A stretch of 64,000 nt of DNA from Alkalihalobacillus pseudalcaliphilus (lineage in GTDB: Bacteria > Bacillota > Bacilli > Bacillales > Bacillaceae_D), in the NCBI RefSeq assembly GCF_028610675.1, contig NZ_JAQQWS010000001.1, forward strand, positions 1,240,001 through 1,304,000, given 5' to 3'. Under the pieces are notes generated by a model. It was given only the letters and a program-made list of their open reading frames with translations. It did not search any database and was not told the origin of the DNA. A program made the position numbers and the translations under genes. Each line of letters opens with the position of its first letter. Within the stretch, counting starts at the first letter, position 1. Shown in pieces: positions 9,716 to 19,070 of the stretch.

Positions 9716-10879
9716 ATGTCCAGCAATCAAACGAATTGTCTTGCTCTACTTCTTGCAGGTGGAGAAGGAAAAAGACTAGGAGTATTAACAAAGAAAACCG
9801 CTAAACCTGCTGTTCATTTCGGTGGAGGTTATCGAATTATCGATTATACATTGAATAATTGTATGCATTCAGGCATCAATCATATTGGTGTCTTAACTCA
9901 ATATTTACCACTAGAATTACATGCACATCTAGGGAATGGATCCGCATGGAACTTCCCTCAAAATCAAGGTCAATTAACAAGTCTCCCTTCTTATGTACAT
10001 GATGATGATAACTCAACCTATTTAGGAACGGCTGATGCCATTTATAAAAATATGTCCTATATCGAACACTTGAACCCTACACACCTATTAGTTCTCTCAG
10101 GAGACCATATCTATCAAATGGATTACAGGCTACTTTTAGATGCTCATTTCAAAAAACAAGCGGATGCCACGATTTCCGTCATTCATGTGCCATTTATTGA
10201 GGCACATCGTTTTGGGGTTATGACAGCTACTAGTGAACAGAAAATCATTGGATTTGAAGAAAAGCCAGTACATCCCAAAAGTAATATGGCATCAATGGGT
10301 GTTTATGTATTTAGATGGGCGCTCTTAAAAGAATTCCTCATTTCAGACGCAAACGATCCACAATCAAATCATGACTTTGGCAAAGATATTATTCCTAAAA
10401 TGTTGGCAGCTCAAAAAAGATTGTTCACTTTCCCTTTTAAAGGATATTGGAAGGATGTTGGCACGATTGAAAGCTACTGGCACGCCCATATGGATATCAT
10501 CGATTACACTGTAAAAAATCCGAATGCAAAGACATGGAACTTGACGACTAACAAACCTGCTCAAGTTTCATTTATTCCTGACGATCATCACGCTATCCAA
10601 CATTCGTTTATTGATAACCATGCACAAACCAATGGTTATATTCGTAGATCGTATATTTATCGGGATGTTCGAATAGACTCAAGAGCCACTATCTATCAAG
10701 CAATTATTCTTCCAGGTGCTTCTATCGGTGCCAATGTTCACTTAGAAAATGTCATCGTTACTGAGCAAACAATCATACCAGCCAACATGAAAATCACTGG
10801 TACACCAGAACGTATCCTGACGGTTAATCACGACTTTATTCATCAACTAATCTCACAAAAACGTGTTAGTAATGCTTAA
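9716..10879 (+). CDS. glgC: Glucose-1-phosphate adenylyltransferase (ADP-glucose synthase)
   Basis: First committed step of glycogen synthesis: glucose-1-phosphate + ATP to ADP-glucose. The 387-residue protein has the nucleotidyltransferase loop LLLAGGEGKRLGVLTKK near residue 12, FGGGYRIIDYTL near 40, SGDHIYQMDY near 135 and GYWKDVGTIESYW near 245, then a C-terminal left-handed beta-helix. ATG follows GAAGGGGG. It is the first gene of glgC-glgA-glgP. B. subtilis pairs GlgC with a GlgD subunit; no glgD follows here, so the enzyme may be a homotetramer. Confidence 0.95.
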   Translation: MSSNQTNCLALLLAGGEGKRLGVLTKKTAKPAVHFGGGYRIIDYTLNNCMHSGINHIGVLTQYLPLELHAHLGNGSAWNFPQNQGQLTSLPSYVHDDDNSTYLGTADAIYKNMSYIEHLNPTHLLVLSGDHIYQMDYRLLLDAHFKKQADATISVIHVPFIEAHRFGVMTATSEQKIIGFEEKPVHPKSNMASMGVYVFRWALLKEFLISDANDPQSNHDFGKDIIPKMLAAQKRLFTFPFKGYWKDVGTIESYWHAHMDIIDYTVKNPNAKTWNLTTNKPAQVSFIPDDHHAIQHSFIDNHAQTNGYIRRSYIYRDVRIDSRATIYQAIILPGASIGANVHLENVIVTEQTIIPANMKITGTPERILTVNHDFIHQLISQKRVSNA

Positions 10880-10980
10880 TGACACACGCTAAAGCTGTTT
10901 CACATACTAAGCTATATCCGCTTAACAATAGGATTCCAACGAGTATATGTTGATACAGAAAAAGAAAAGGACGGTTTAAT

Positions 10981-12447
10981 ATGAATATCGTTTTTGTAGC
11001 AAGTGAGTGTTTTCCATTTTTTAAAACTGGTGGTCTCGCCGATGTGATTGGTTCTCTTCCACAAAAGTTAGCTAGTCCCCATAATCAAATAGCCGTTATT
11101 CTACCTAAAGCACAAGCACTGCCTGCTGAATATAACAAGCAATTAACGTTTCAAAAAAGCTTCCATGTCCATGTAACTTGGCGGAAGCAAGTGACCCGAC
11201 TTTATCAATTAAAAAAAGATCAGATTACCTTTTATTTTATAGAAAATGATTATTACTTTGGTCGAGACAGACTTTATGGATATGATGATGACGGGGAGCG
11301 TTTCACCTTTTTTACACATGCCGCTCTAGAAGTAATGGAAAGTCTGCGACACCCCATTGATATTCTCCATTGCCATGATTGGCAAACAGGTTTAATTCCT
11401 GCTTATGTAAAAATTCAAGGGACAAAACAGGTGAAAAAAACGGTTTTTACGATTCATAATTTACAATATCAAGGTCAATTTCCACTTTCAGTGTTTGATG
11501 AATTACTTCATTTCTCAAGTGAACACTTACCTGGTATTACTCATAACCACCTCGTTAATTTTATGAAGGCTGCTATTTTTCACGCAGACCACATTACAAC
11601 GGTCAGCCCCACTTATGCAGAAGAAATAACAACCGAATTAGGAGGACATGGACTCGCCCCTGTCCTCCGTCAATATCAGTCTAAGCTTTCTGGCATTGTA
11701 AATGGCATTAATACCGACGAATTCAATCCACAAACCGATCAAGCTCTCACATACCCTTATAAACAAAACGCTACCATCAAAAGCCAAAATAAATACAAGA
11801 TTCAAACCGAACTCCAACTATCCATTTCAAAGAATTTACCTTTATTTGCTGTCATATCGAGATTAGTTCAAAGTAAGGGTCTTGATTTATTGTTATCTGT
11901 TGCTGATTTATTTTTAGAACACCATCAAGTACAACTGATTATTGTTGGCTCAGGTGAGAAGCTTTTCGAAGAGCGTTTTTTAAAGTTACAAAGTAAATAT
12001 CCTACTAAAGTTCGTACGATTATTGGTTTTTCAGAAGACTTAGCACGTCAAGTCTATGCAGCCTCCGACTTTCTTATTATGCCTTCGTTATTTGAGCCAT
12101 GTGGGATTAGCCAAATGATTGCCATTCATTATGAAACGGTACCCATCGTTCGGGAAACCGGTGGTCTCAAAGATACAATCTTATCATTTAATGAACATAC
12201 ATTAGAGGGAAATGGACTAAGCTTCACGAATTATAATGCTAATGACTTCTTGTTTACTCTTAACCGTGCTATTACCTTATTTAGAAATAAAACGCTCTGG
12301 AATTTACTTTTACAAAACGTCTATCAATCCAATTTTAACTGGGGTAAATCAGCCGTTCAGTACCAACAATTATATAATCATTTACTAGGAGTGGAAGGGG
12401 TGCCAACGTATGAGCTTGAGCCAACAAGAATTCATCGACCTATTTAA
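10981..12447 (+). CDS. glgA: Glycogen (ADP-glucose) synthase
   Basis: GT5 glucosyltransferase extending alpha-1,4-glucan from ADP-glucose. The N-terminal KTGGLADVIGSLP motif (residues about 15-28) binds ADP-glucose. The C-terminal half has PSLFEPCGISQMIA near 375 and RETGGLKDTI near 395, with the catalytic-region Glu in FEPCG. 488 residues is normal. RBS AAAGGACGG precedes the ATG. It follows glgC by 101 bp, and its 3' end overlaps the start of glgP by 38 bp in another frame, which suggests translational coupling. Confidence 0.95.
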   Translation: MNIVFVASECFPFFKTGGLADVIGSLPQKLASPHNQIAVILPKAQALPAEYNKQLTFQKSFHVHVTWRKQVTRLYQLKKDQITFYFIENDYYFGRDRLYGYDDDGERFTFFTHAALEVMESLRHPIDILHCHDWQTGLIPAYVKIQGTKQVKKTVFTIHNLQYQGQFPLSVFDELLHFSSEHLPGITHNHLVNFMKAAIFHADHITTVSPTYAEEITTELGGHGLAPVLRQYQSKLSGIVNGINTDEFNPQTDQALTYPYKQNATIKSQNKYKIQTELQLSISKNLPLFAVISRLVQSKGLDLLLSVADLFLEHHQVQLIIVGSGEKLFEERFLKLQSKYPTKVRTIIGFSEDLARQVYAASDFLIMPSLFEPCGISQMIAIHYETVPIVRETGGLKDTILSFNEHTLEGNGLSFTNYNANDFLFTLNRAITLFRNKTLWNLLLQNVYQSNFNWGKSAVQYQQLYNHLLGVEGVPTYELEPTRIHRPI

Positions 12448-14830
12448 CGATAAACTAACCACAACATTAGGGATTAGGGTTGAAGAAGCAACGAATAAAG
12501 AAGCTTACCAAACCGTCAGTTTATTATTAAAAGACATCATTCTTAGGAAATGGCAATTAACACAAACAAACCAACTGGAAACAGACGAAAAGCAAATGTA
12601 TTATTTCTCGATGGAATTCTTATTAGGGCGATTGATTGAAAGTAATTTGTTAAATATGGGGTTATTAGAAGTATGTGAAAATGCCTTAAAAGAGCTTGGC
12701 TTTGAGCCCGCTCAAGTCTTTACGGAAGAACATGACGCCGGGTTAGGAAATGGGGGATTAGGTCGACTTGCTGCATGTTTCCTTGATTCTTTAGCCTCAC
12801 TTAACTTACCAGGCCATGGTGTCGGGATACGTTATAAATACGGACTATTCCAACAAAAAATGGTCGATGGTTATCAGGTAGAATTACCTGATTATTGGTT
12901 AAACGACGACTATATGTGGGAAACAAAACGTTCGGAAAAGGCTGTCGAAGTTCATTTTGGCGGTCATGTAACACTTGAAAAAAAAGACAACCAGTATACG
13001 GTTCACCACCAAAATTATGAACGGGTTTTAGCCGTCCCTTATGATGTACCTATTGTTGGTTATGAAACGGACGCCGTCAATACGTTACGTTTATGGAGTG
13101 CAGAATCAATGCCTAACTCCTTTCACTTTCACTCCCCTAAAGGACATGATTATTACCACTACCTAGATTACAAACGCTCCGTCGAACAAATCTCAGAATT
13201 TCTTTATCCAGATGATTCTTATTATGAAGGCAAGCTTTTACGTCTAAAACAACAATATTTCCTTGTTTCAGCAGGTTTACAAAGCATTTTAAAAAGATTT
13301 AAAAGCAAACATCAAAGCTTTCAATTACTCCCACAAAAAGTCTCTCTACAAATTAACGATACCCATCCTAGTCTCATTATCCCTGAATTAATGCGGATCC
13401 TCATGGATGAGGAAAAGTTTGGTTGGGATGATGCTTGGGAGATCACCACGAGCACAGTCGCCTACACCAATCACACCACTTTAGTTGAAGCTCTAGAGAA
13501 ATGGCCAACCGAAATGGTCAAATCGTTATTACCACGCATTTATATGATCATTGAAGAAATTAATGAGCGTTTTTGCCAGTCTATTTATTTTGACTTTCCT
13601 CATTTACGAGAGAAGATTGCCGATATGGCGATTATTTCATATGAACAAATTCATATGGCCCATTTGGCAATTGTCGGTAGCTACTCTGTCAATGGAGTGG
13701 CTAAGCTTCATACAGACATTCTAAAAAATAGAGAGATGAAAAACTTCTACACCGTCTTCCCAGAACGATTTAATAATAAAACAAACGGAATTACACACAG
13801 GCGCTGGCTACTCAATGTTAACCGAGATTTAGCGAATAAAATTACGGGAGCTATCGGTGAAAACTGGATACAAGAGCCACGCGAACTCATCCAATTAATC
13901 AAATACGCAGATGATGCTAGTTTCCAAAAACAAATCGCTGAGGTAAAACATACAAATAAAGAAAAATTAGCTGCTTATATTAAGGAGCACTATCAAATCA
14001 CGATTAACCCCAACTCTATATTTGATGTGCATATCAAAAGGTTACATGGTTATAAACGACAGTTGCTTAATCTCTTTCATATTTTACACTTGTATCAACT
14101 TTGTGTTGATAATCCTAATTATCAAATGGTGCCTCGTACTTTTATCTTCGGAGCGAAGGCAGCACCAGGCTATCATTTTGCTAAACAAGTTATAAAGCTT
14201 ATAACTGCAACAGCGGAGAAGGTTAATAATAACCCCGCTACAAAAGATAAAATGAAGGTTGTTTTTCTTGAGAACTATAAGGTTTCCTTAGCAGAAAAAA
14301 TAATCCCCGCAGCCGATTTAAGTGAGCAAATTTCAACCGCAAGTAAAGAGGCATCGGGTACAGGGAATATGAAATTGATGATGAATGGTGCTTTAACGAT
14401 TGGGACACTTGATGGCGCGAATATAGAAATTAGTGATATGGTTGGCCCTAAAAACATTTTTACATTCGGCTTAACCTCTGACCAAGTATTTGATTATCAA
14501 AAAAATGGCCAATACCGAGCACGAGATATTTATAATAGTGATAAACGATTACGAGAAGTGATGGATAAACTGCTTGGTACTTTCTTCTCTCCTGACGATG
14601 TAGAATTTAAAAATATTTATTACTCGTTGCTCTACAACAATGATGAATATTTTGTATTAAGGGATTTCGATAGTTACGTAGAGGCCCAACAACATGTGGA
14701 GCAAACCTACCGAAATCAGCAGAGTTGGCTGAAAAAAAGTATCACTAATATGGCTCATTCCGGAAAATTCTCAAGCGATCGAACCATTTCTGAATATGCT
14801 AATCAAATTTGGGACATCCACCCACAATAG
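12410..14830 (+). CDS. glgP: Glycogen/maltodextrin phosphorylase
   Basis: GT35 phosphorylase releasing glucose-1-phosphate from alpha-glucan ends. The 806 residues include the pyridoxal-phosphate lysine region EASGTGNMKLMMNGALTIGT near 645-665, GLGNGGLGRLAACFLDSL near 120 and KRLHGYKRQLLN near 545. The ATG at 12410 lies inside glgA but has GGAAGGGGTG upstream and is in the normal N-terminal position. It shares the synthesis operon, as in B. subtilis where glgP closes glgBCDAP. A strong terminator follows. Confidence 0.95.
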   Translation: MSLSQQEFIDLFNDKLTTTLGIRVEEATNKEAYQTVSLLLKDIILRKWQLTQTNQLETDEKQMYYFSMEFLLGRLIESNLLNMGLLEVCENALKELGFEPAQVFTEEHDAGLGNGGLGRLAACFLDSLASLNLPGHGVGIRYKYGLFQQKMVDGYQVELPDYWLNDDYMWETKRSEKAVEVHFGGHVTLEKKDNQYTVHHQNYERVLAVPYDVPIVGYETDAVNTLRLWSAESMPNSFHFHSPKGHDYYHYLDYKRSVEQISEFLYPDDSYYEGKLLRLKQQYFLVSAGLQSILKRFKSKHQSFQLLPQKVSLQINDTHPSLIIPELMRILMDEEKFGWDDAWEITTSTVAYTNHTTLVEALEKWPTEMVKSLLPRIYMIIEEINERFCQSIYFDFPHLREKIADMAIISYEQIHMAHLAIVGSYSVNGVAKLHTDILKNREMKNFYTVFPERFNNKTNGITHRRWLLNVNRDLANKITGAIGENWIQEPRELIQLIKYADDASFQKQIAEVKHTNKEKLAAYIKEHYQITINPNSIFDVHIKRLHGYKRQLLNLFHILHLYQLCVDNPNYQMVPRTFIFGAKAAPGYHFAKQVIKLITATAEKVNNNPATKDKMKVVFLENYKVSLAEKIIPAADLSEQISTASKEASGTGNMKLMMNGALTIGTLDGANIEISDMVGPKNIFTFGLTSDQVFDYQKNGQYRARDIYNSDKRLREVMDKLLGTFFSPDDVEFKNIYYSLLYNNDEYFVLRDFDSYVEAQQHVEQTYRNQQSWLKKSITNMAHSGKFSSDRTISEYANQIWDIHPQ

Positions 14831-14843
14831 TTCTCAATAACCA

Positions 14844-14882
14844 AAAAAGCTAGGGTAAGCTTTAGTGCTTATCCTAGCTTTT
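14844..14882 (+). terminator. Terminator of the glgCAP operon
   Basis: Near-perfect stem AAAAGCTAGGGTAAGC / GCTTATCCTAGCTTTT with T residues after it, 14 bp past the glgP stop. It could work in both directions. Confidence 0.85.
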
Positions 14883-15200
14883 GTATGAAAGTGGATTTAG
14901 GAGCGCTAGGTTGTGCCTTGCAGTTAGCTGGTCATTCATCTTGCGATAAATGACCTTAACAGGACACTGCTCCCTTTTTTGTTCGTGCGACTCCTTATGG
15001 TGATGGAGTTGTAAACGAGCCAACTGTTTAAGAAGTCGCCACTACTTTGATCTTTGTCGGTGGCGAAGTGAATTCGCTTCGCCATGAGTGTTTTGTATGA
15101 AAGTTGATACTCATATGCGGCGCTATACTTACCGCTACCGAAAATCATGCTCCGCGACAATCACCTGGAGCTGAGTTGTTAAAAACTAAGCATCACTTTC
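14883..15200 (+). repeat. Mosaic dispersed repeat, copy 1
   Basis: A 320-bp gene-free block made of modules also found elsewhere in the window. It contains, in order: boundary TTGTATGAAAGT (14881), hairpin GGTCAT...ATGACC (about 14929-14954), module GTTGTAAACG...TTTAAGAAGTCG (15008-15036), hairpin GGCGAAGTGAATTCGCTTCGCC (two arms GGCGAAG / CTTCGCC, 15062-15083), a second boundary TTTTGTATGAAAGTT (15090-15104), and a module containing CGAAAATCATGCTCCG (about 15140). Corresponding copies lie near 18.9, 21.1, 28.1, 34.8 and 56.5 kb. Confidence 0.75.
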
Positions 15201-15212
15201 ATGTTTGTTGGC

Positions 15213-15956
15213 TTAGTTATTATTCTCAAGCTCTTTTCTAATTTTAAGGGCTACATCTGGTTTGTCAGTAAAGATTCCAGCGACTCCCCAACTTAAGAAC
15301 TTACGGATATCTTCTTCGCGGTTTACTGTAAATGGTCGGATAAGAAATTCTGAACGAATTAATTCTTTAGCTTCCTCTTCTAAAAGTGTTGGATGATAGA
15401 AATGGTAGGCTTCCACACCAACAGATGTCGCATAATTTTCCGGTCCAAAAATAGCGGCCATCGCTAATACAGCTGATTCAATTTCTGGGGCACGATTCTT
15501 TAAGATTTTCATACCACGGTGGTCAAAGGATGAAAATATAACTCTATCTTCTAATTGATAGTCTCGAATTAGTTGAATAACTTGATTAATCGTTTTCTCA
15601 CGATCCTCAACAAAACCTTTTATCTCAATGTTTAACTTTAATGATAAAGGCTTAATCCACGCCAGAACTTCCTTTAATGTTGGAACAAATTCATTTTTGT
15701 ACTCCTCTGAAAACCACGCTCCTGCTGATAGACCTGTAACTTCAATAGAAGATGTCTGCCTAACAAAGCCACTACCACTCGTTGTCCGGTCTAAAGTTAA
15801 ATCATGCATAATAACTAACTCTTCGTCCCTTGTTAACTGAACATCTATTTCGATCCCTTCAATACCAAGCTCAGCTGCTGCACGAAAAGCAACCATTGTA
15901 TTCTCAGGATATTTACTTGAAAAACCTCGATGGGCAAAAATCTCATTATGAATCAT
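15213..15956 (-). CDS. Glycerophosphodiester phosphodiesterase
   Basis: 247 residues of the GDPD TIM-barrel family: FAHRGFSSKYPENTMVAF near residues 7-24 supplies the catalytic first His and substrate Arg, and GIEIDVQLTRDEELVIMHD near 33-51 supplies the metal-binding Glu/Asp and second His. It would hydrolyse glycerophosphodiesters to glycerol-3-phosphate plus alcohol. There is no signal peptide, so it is a cytoplasmic UgpQ/YqiK-like form. It is the last gene of a run with the FAH hydrolase 68 bp upstream. The glycerol-3-phosphate formed could feed glpD, but the two are not in one operon. Confidence 0.9.
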   Translation of the reverse strand: MIHNEIFAHRGFSSKYPENTMVAFRAAAELGIEGIEIDVQLTRDEELVIMHDLTLDRTTSGSGFVRQTSSIEVTGLSAGAWFSEEYKNEFVPTLKEVLAWIKPLSLKLNIEIKGFVEDREKTINQVIQLIRDYQLEDRVIFSSFDHRGMKILKNRAPEIESAVLAMAAIFGPENYATSVGVEAYHFYHPTLLEEEAKELIRSEFLIRPFTVNREEDIRKFLSWGVAGIFTDKPDVALKIRKELENNN

Positions 15957-16024
15957 GATGACAACTCCTTCTTTTTTCTTGGCTCTTTCAAATAAATAAA
16001 ATATGTCGTTACCCTATATGAACT

Positions 16025-16654
16025 TCATTGATACGATTGCGACCTTTGTGTTTGAAATGAGCCAACAACTTCTTCATCCCATTTTAAAACAAAATGGTCT
16101 CCATGCTCAACTGATCCAACCCCTTCTGGTGTACCTGTATATATAAGATCACCTTTTCCAAGTCCAAAACACGTTGAACATTCGTCAATAATCGCTTGAA
16201 AATCAAATAACATGTCACGAATTGAACCACACTGAACTTGATTTCCGTTTTGATAAAGAGAAAAAAGCCTATTTCGACAATCTTCTACACCTTTAAATTC
16301 CCATAAGTTTGTGAGAATGGCTGAGTTCGGAAAACCTTTAGCTCTTAGCCATGGGTGCCCTTTTTCTTTTAATTTTGATTGTAAATTTCTTAAAGTTAAA
16401 TCAACACCTAGTCCTATTTTGTCAACGACATCATCGACCTTATCTCCCGGCCTTACAGCTTTACCAATATGCAAAACAATCTCCAGCTCATAATGAATAT
16501 CTTCCTTGTTATAGTCATACGTATACGTAGAGCCATCTGCTCGTGCAAGAGCATGGGTTGGCTTTGAAAACAAAAGCGGCTGCTTCGGCACTTCATTGCC
16601 TAATTCTTTGGCATGATTTACATAATTCCGACCAATACAATAAATATTTGCCAC
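16025..16654 (-). CDS. Fumarylacetoacetate hydrolase-family protein
   Basis: 209 residues, the short single-domain FAH form. IYCIGRNYVNHAKELGNEVP at the N-terminus, HYELEIVLHIGK near 55 (metal-binding Glu residues), and LIYTGTPEGVGSVEHGD near 170 are family hallmarks. Relatives are decarboxylases, hydratases or acylpyruvate hydrolases; the substrate here is unknown. The start is GTG with GGAGAG upstream. It lies 26 bp after the aminotransferase gene and is probably in its operon. Confidence 0.85.
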   Translation of the reverse strand: MANIYCIGRNYVNHAKELGNEVPKQPLLFSKPTHALARADGSTYTYDYNKEDIHYELEIVLHIGKAVRPGDKVDDVVDKIGLGVDLTLRNLQSKLKEKGHPWLRAKGFPNSAILTNLWEFKGVEDCRNRLFSLYQNGNQVQCGSIRDMLFDFQAIIDECSTCFGLGKGDLIYTGTPEGVGSVEHGDHFVLKWDEEVVGSFQTQRSQSYQ

Positions 16655-16680
16655 CTTTTATCTCTCCTTCTCACGTCAAA

Positions 16681-17868
16681 TTAATGATTCTTTAAAGCAA
16701 AAACTTCTAAGCTTGCGATTCGCTGCATGGCTTCCTCTAACACACTTTCATCTGCCAATAAGCCAATACGTATATAACCTTCACCCGCTTCACCAAAACC
16801 AACACCGGGCGCCACTACTACTCGTGCTTTTTCAAGTAGTAAATCGGCAAATTGTTCAGACGTAAAACCACTTGGAACTTTAAACCATGCAAAAAAAGAG
16901 CCTTTAGGCGCTGTTACATGCCAGCCCATCTCCTCCGCTTTTTGAACAAGCTTATTTCTACGCCCTTCATATAAATGAACTAACTCTCGGACAGAATCTT
17001 GGTTCGAAGTTAATGCATAGGCAGCAGCCTCTTGAATCCCGCCAAATAAGCTACAATAATAATGATCTTGAAGAAGCTCAATTGATTCAATCACACTAGG
17101 GTTGCCAACAGCAAAACCTACACGCCATCCTGCCATATTATAGGTCTTTGACAAAGTCATCATTTCAATACCAATATCTTTGGCTCCTGGTATTTGTAAG
17201 AAGCTTAATGGTTTATGACCGTCATAACCAATGGCACCATAAGCAAAATCGTGAACGACACAAATTTGATGCTCAGTAGCCACTTCAATCGTTTTTTCAA
17301 ACAATTCAACCGATGCAATAGCCCCCGTTGGATTATTAGGATAATTCAAAAACATAAGTTTAGCCTTTTCTAAAACATCTTTATCTATTAGATCAAAATC
17401 AGGATGGAAGCCGAGCTGTTCAACTAATTCCATCGTCTCTATCGTAGCTCCGGCTAAAGCAATTCCTGACAAGTAATCAGGGTAACCTGGATCAGGTAGT
17501 AGGACAACGTCTCCTTCATTCAGTAAACATTGACTAACTTCAACCAATCCTGTTTTCGTCCCATTTAAAACGGCTACCTCTGTCTGAGGATCAATCTCCA
17601 CCCCATATTCTTTTTTGTAGTATTCAGCTACAGCTTCTTTTAAAAAAGGAAAGCCATCAAATGGTGAATATTTATGATACAGAGGGTTTTCTGAAGCTTG
17701 TTGCAACTGTTCGATAATTCCCCTTGGTGTTGGCGTATCTGGATTACCTTGACCTAGGTTAATTACATCATCATGCTCTTTTTTGACTTCTGCGACTTTC
17801 TTAACTAGCTTCGCAAAAAATTGTTTCGGCAACCTGTCTAACGCATTTGATTTAGAAAACTCAACCAC
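16681..17868 (-). CDS. PLP-dependent aminotransferase, MtnE-like
   Basis: Class I/II fold-type I aminotransferase of about 395 residues. PLP-lysine motif is MTLSKTYNMAGWRVGFAVGN near residue 235; NYPNNPTGA near 170 and the C-terminal RIGLL complete the active site. By recall it closely resembles B. subtilis MtnE (methionine salvage, ketomethylthiobutyrate to methionine), but no other mtn gene is nearby, so this is a family call. The frame opens at GTG 17877, which abuts the AGGGGAG ribosome site; in-frame GTG at 17868 has 8-base spacing and is preferred. Probable operon with the FAH and GDPD genes. Confidence 0.85.
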   Translation of the reverse strand: MVEFSKSNALDRLPKQFFAKLVKKVAEVKKEHDDVINLGQGNPDTPTPRGIIEQLQQASENPLYHKYSPFDGFPFLKEAVAEYYKKEYGVEIDPQTEVAVLNGTKTGLVEVSQCLLNEGDVVLLPDPGYPDYLSGIALAGATIETMELVEQLGFHPDFDLIDKDVLEKAKLMFLNYPNNPTGAIASVELFEKTIEVATEHQICVVHDFAYGAIGYDGHKPLSFLQIPGAKDIGIEMMTLSKTYNMAGWRVGFAVGNPSVIESIELLQDHYYCSLFGGIQEAAAYALTSNQDSVRELVHLYEGRRNKLVQKAEEMGWHVTAPKGSFFAWFKVPSGFTSEQFADLLLEKARVVVAPGVGFGEAGEGYIRIGLLADESVLEEAMQRIASLEVFALKNH

Positions 17869-17892
17869 ATCTTCCACTCCCCTATTTCTTTG

Positions 17893-17940
17893 TAAAAAAG
17901 AGACTGCCCCAAAAGGTCATCATCACCTCATAGGACAGAC
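17893..17940 (-). terminator. Weak terminator after the nitroreductase gene
   Basis: Imperfect stem GTCTGTCC / GGGGCAGTC followed by TCTTTTTT on the minus strand, between the nitroreductase stop and the aminotransferase start. Confidence 0.4.
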
Positions 17941-18015
17941 TTCTCCTCATAATCTTTTTTGATTGCATCTATCATACTTAGTTTCCCTATCAACTTGCAA
18001 GAGATTTTCAAACTA

Positions 18016-18774
18016 TTAAGAGTTCTTTTTATGATAAGCCGTTAAGAAGCCCTGCCCTTTCACATAATCACCAACATGAGAACGCTTCGGATTGGATGAA
18101 AAAGTAGCCATTTGTTTGGACCAAGAATCTGTTTTTAAGCCATTTGTACGCTGACGATAATATTCCTCAGTAACCGCATCATACTCCTTCAAACCTGCCT
18201 CCACTTGATCCGTATCATAATTCTCATTAAATACAATAGCACCTTTAGGCAATCTTGGTTTTTGGTCTGGATTTTGATCTGGATAACCAATACAAAGTCC
18301 CATAATTGGAAATGTATACTCTGGCAAATTCAAAAGCTTTGCTACTTCTTCTGGATTATTTCGGATACCACCGATCATCACACCACCAAGTCCAAGTGAG
18401 CGGCTCGCAACCAACATATTTTCTGCAACTAACGCACAATCTACACTGCCTACAAGCAACTGCTCCACTTCACCAACTTCAAAAGGCTGTTCGTGGATTT
18501 CACTCGCTTTTTTCAAACGATAAAAGTCTGCAATTAATACAAAAAAGACCGGGCACTTTGAGATATATGATTGATTTCCAGACAGACGAGCCAGTTCATC
18601 CTTCTTTTTTGGGTCCTGAATAACTACAATGCTGTATGCTTGAACATTGTGAGAAGTAGGTGCCCTTCTACCAGCTTCAACAATATCAGTAATCTGTTCT
18701 TCCCTTATCTCTTGATCTGTAAAAGCACGAATTGAACGATGACTTTGAATAAGCTTAATAACTTCATTTGACAT
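18016..18774 (-). CDS. NADPH-dependent nitro/flavin reductase (NfrA-like)
   Basis: FMN-binding nitroreductase-family protein of 252 residues: SHRSIRAFTDQEI near residue 13 and RRAPTSHNVQAYSIVVIQDP near 37 form the FMN site, and LGLGGVMIGGIRNNPEEV near 130 and CIGYPDQNP near 165 match the NfrA/Frp subgroup. It would reduce flavins, nitroaromatics or disulfides using NADPH in the cytoplasm. A TTG at 18777 opens the frame, but the ATG at 18774 has GGGAGG 7 bases upstream. Apparently monocistronic; its promoter faces the repeat block. Confidence 0.88.
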   Translation of the reverse strand: MSNEVIKLIQSHRSIRAFTDQEIREEQITDIVEAGRRAPTSHNVQAYSIVVIQDPKKKDELARLSGNQSYISKCPVFFVLIADFYRLKKASEIHEQPFEVGEVEQLLVGSVDCALVAENMLVASRSLGLGGVMIGGIRNNPEEVAKLLNLPEYTFPIMGLCIGYPDQNPDQKPRLPKGAIVFNENYDTDQVEAGLKEYDAVTEEYYRQRTNGLKTDSWSKQMATFSSNPKRSHVGDYVKGQGFLTAYHKKNS

Positions 18775-18892
18775 CAAAAAACCTCCCTCATATCACTACA
18801 TATTCTAGACTAAAATATAAAAAAATACAAAAGATTCGGTGTTGTTGAACTACAAAACATAAAAGTATTAGCTTTACTCAGCGGCTTTTCAT

Positions 18893-19063
18893 TTTATATG
18901 AAAGTTAATTAGGGGCGATAGTTTGTGCCGTGAAGTTAGCTCGTCATCCATCTCGAGATAAATGACCTTAATAGGACAGTGCTCCCTGTTTGTTCAGGCC
19001 GACTCCTGATGGTGATCGAGTTGTAAACGTACCCACAGGTTAAGAAGTCGTCACTACATATGA
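18893..19063 (+). repeat. Mosaic dispersed repeat, copy 2 (left part of repeat block)
   Basis: Begins with ATATGAAAGTT, then GTTTGTGCCGTGAAGTTAGC, a palindromic hairpin GTCAT-CC-ATCTCGAGAT-AA-ATGAC (18943-18966), GGACAGTGCTCCCTG, and TTGTAAACGTACCCACAGG / TTAAGAAGTCGTCACTAC ending at 19057. It aligns by eye over about 150 bp with 14890-15050, and its 3' half is nearly identical to 34863-34910. It leads straight into the 52-bp tandem array. Confidence 0.75.
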
Positions 19064-19070
19064 TTGACCA

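Noticed and set aside
17878..18015. SAM or other riboswitch ahead of the MtnE-like gene
   Set aside because: The leader is short and only shows the preceding weak terminator; no conserved aptamer core was seen.
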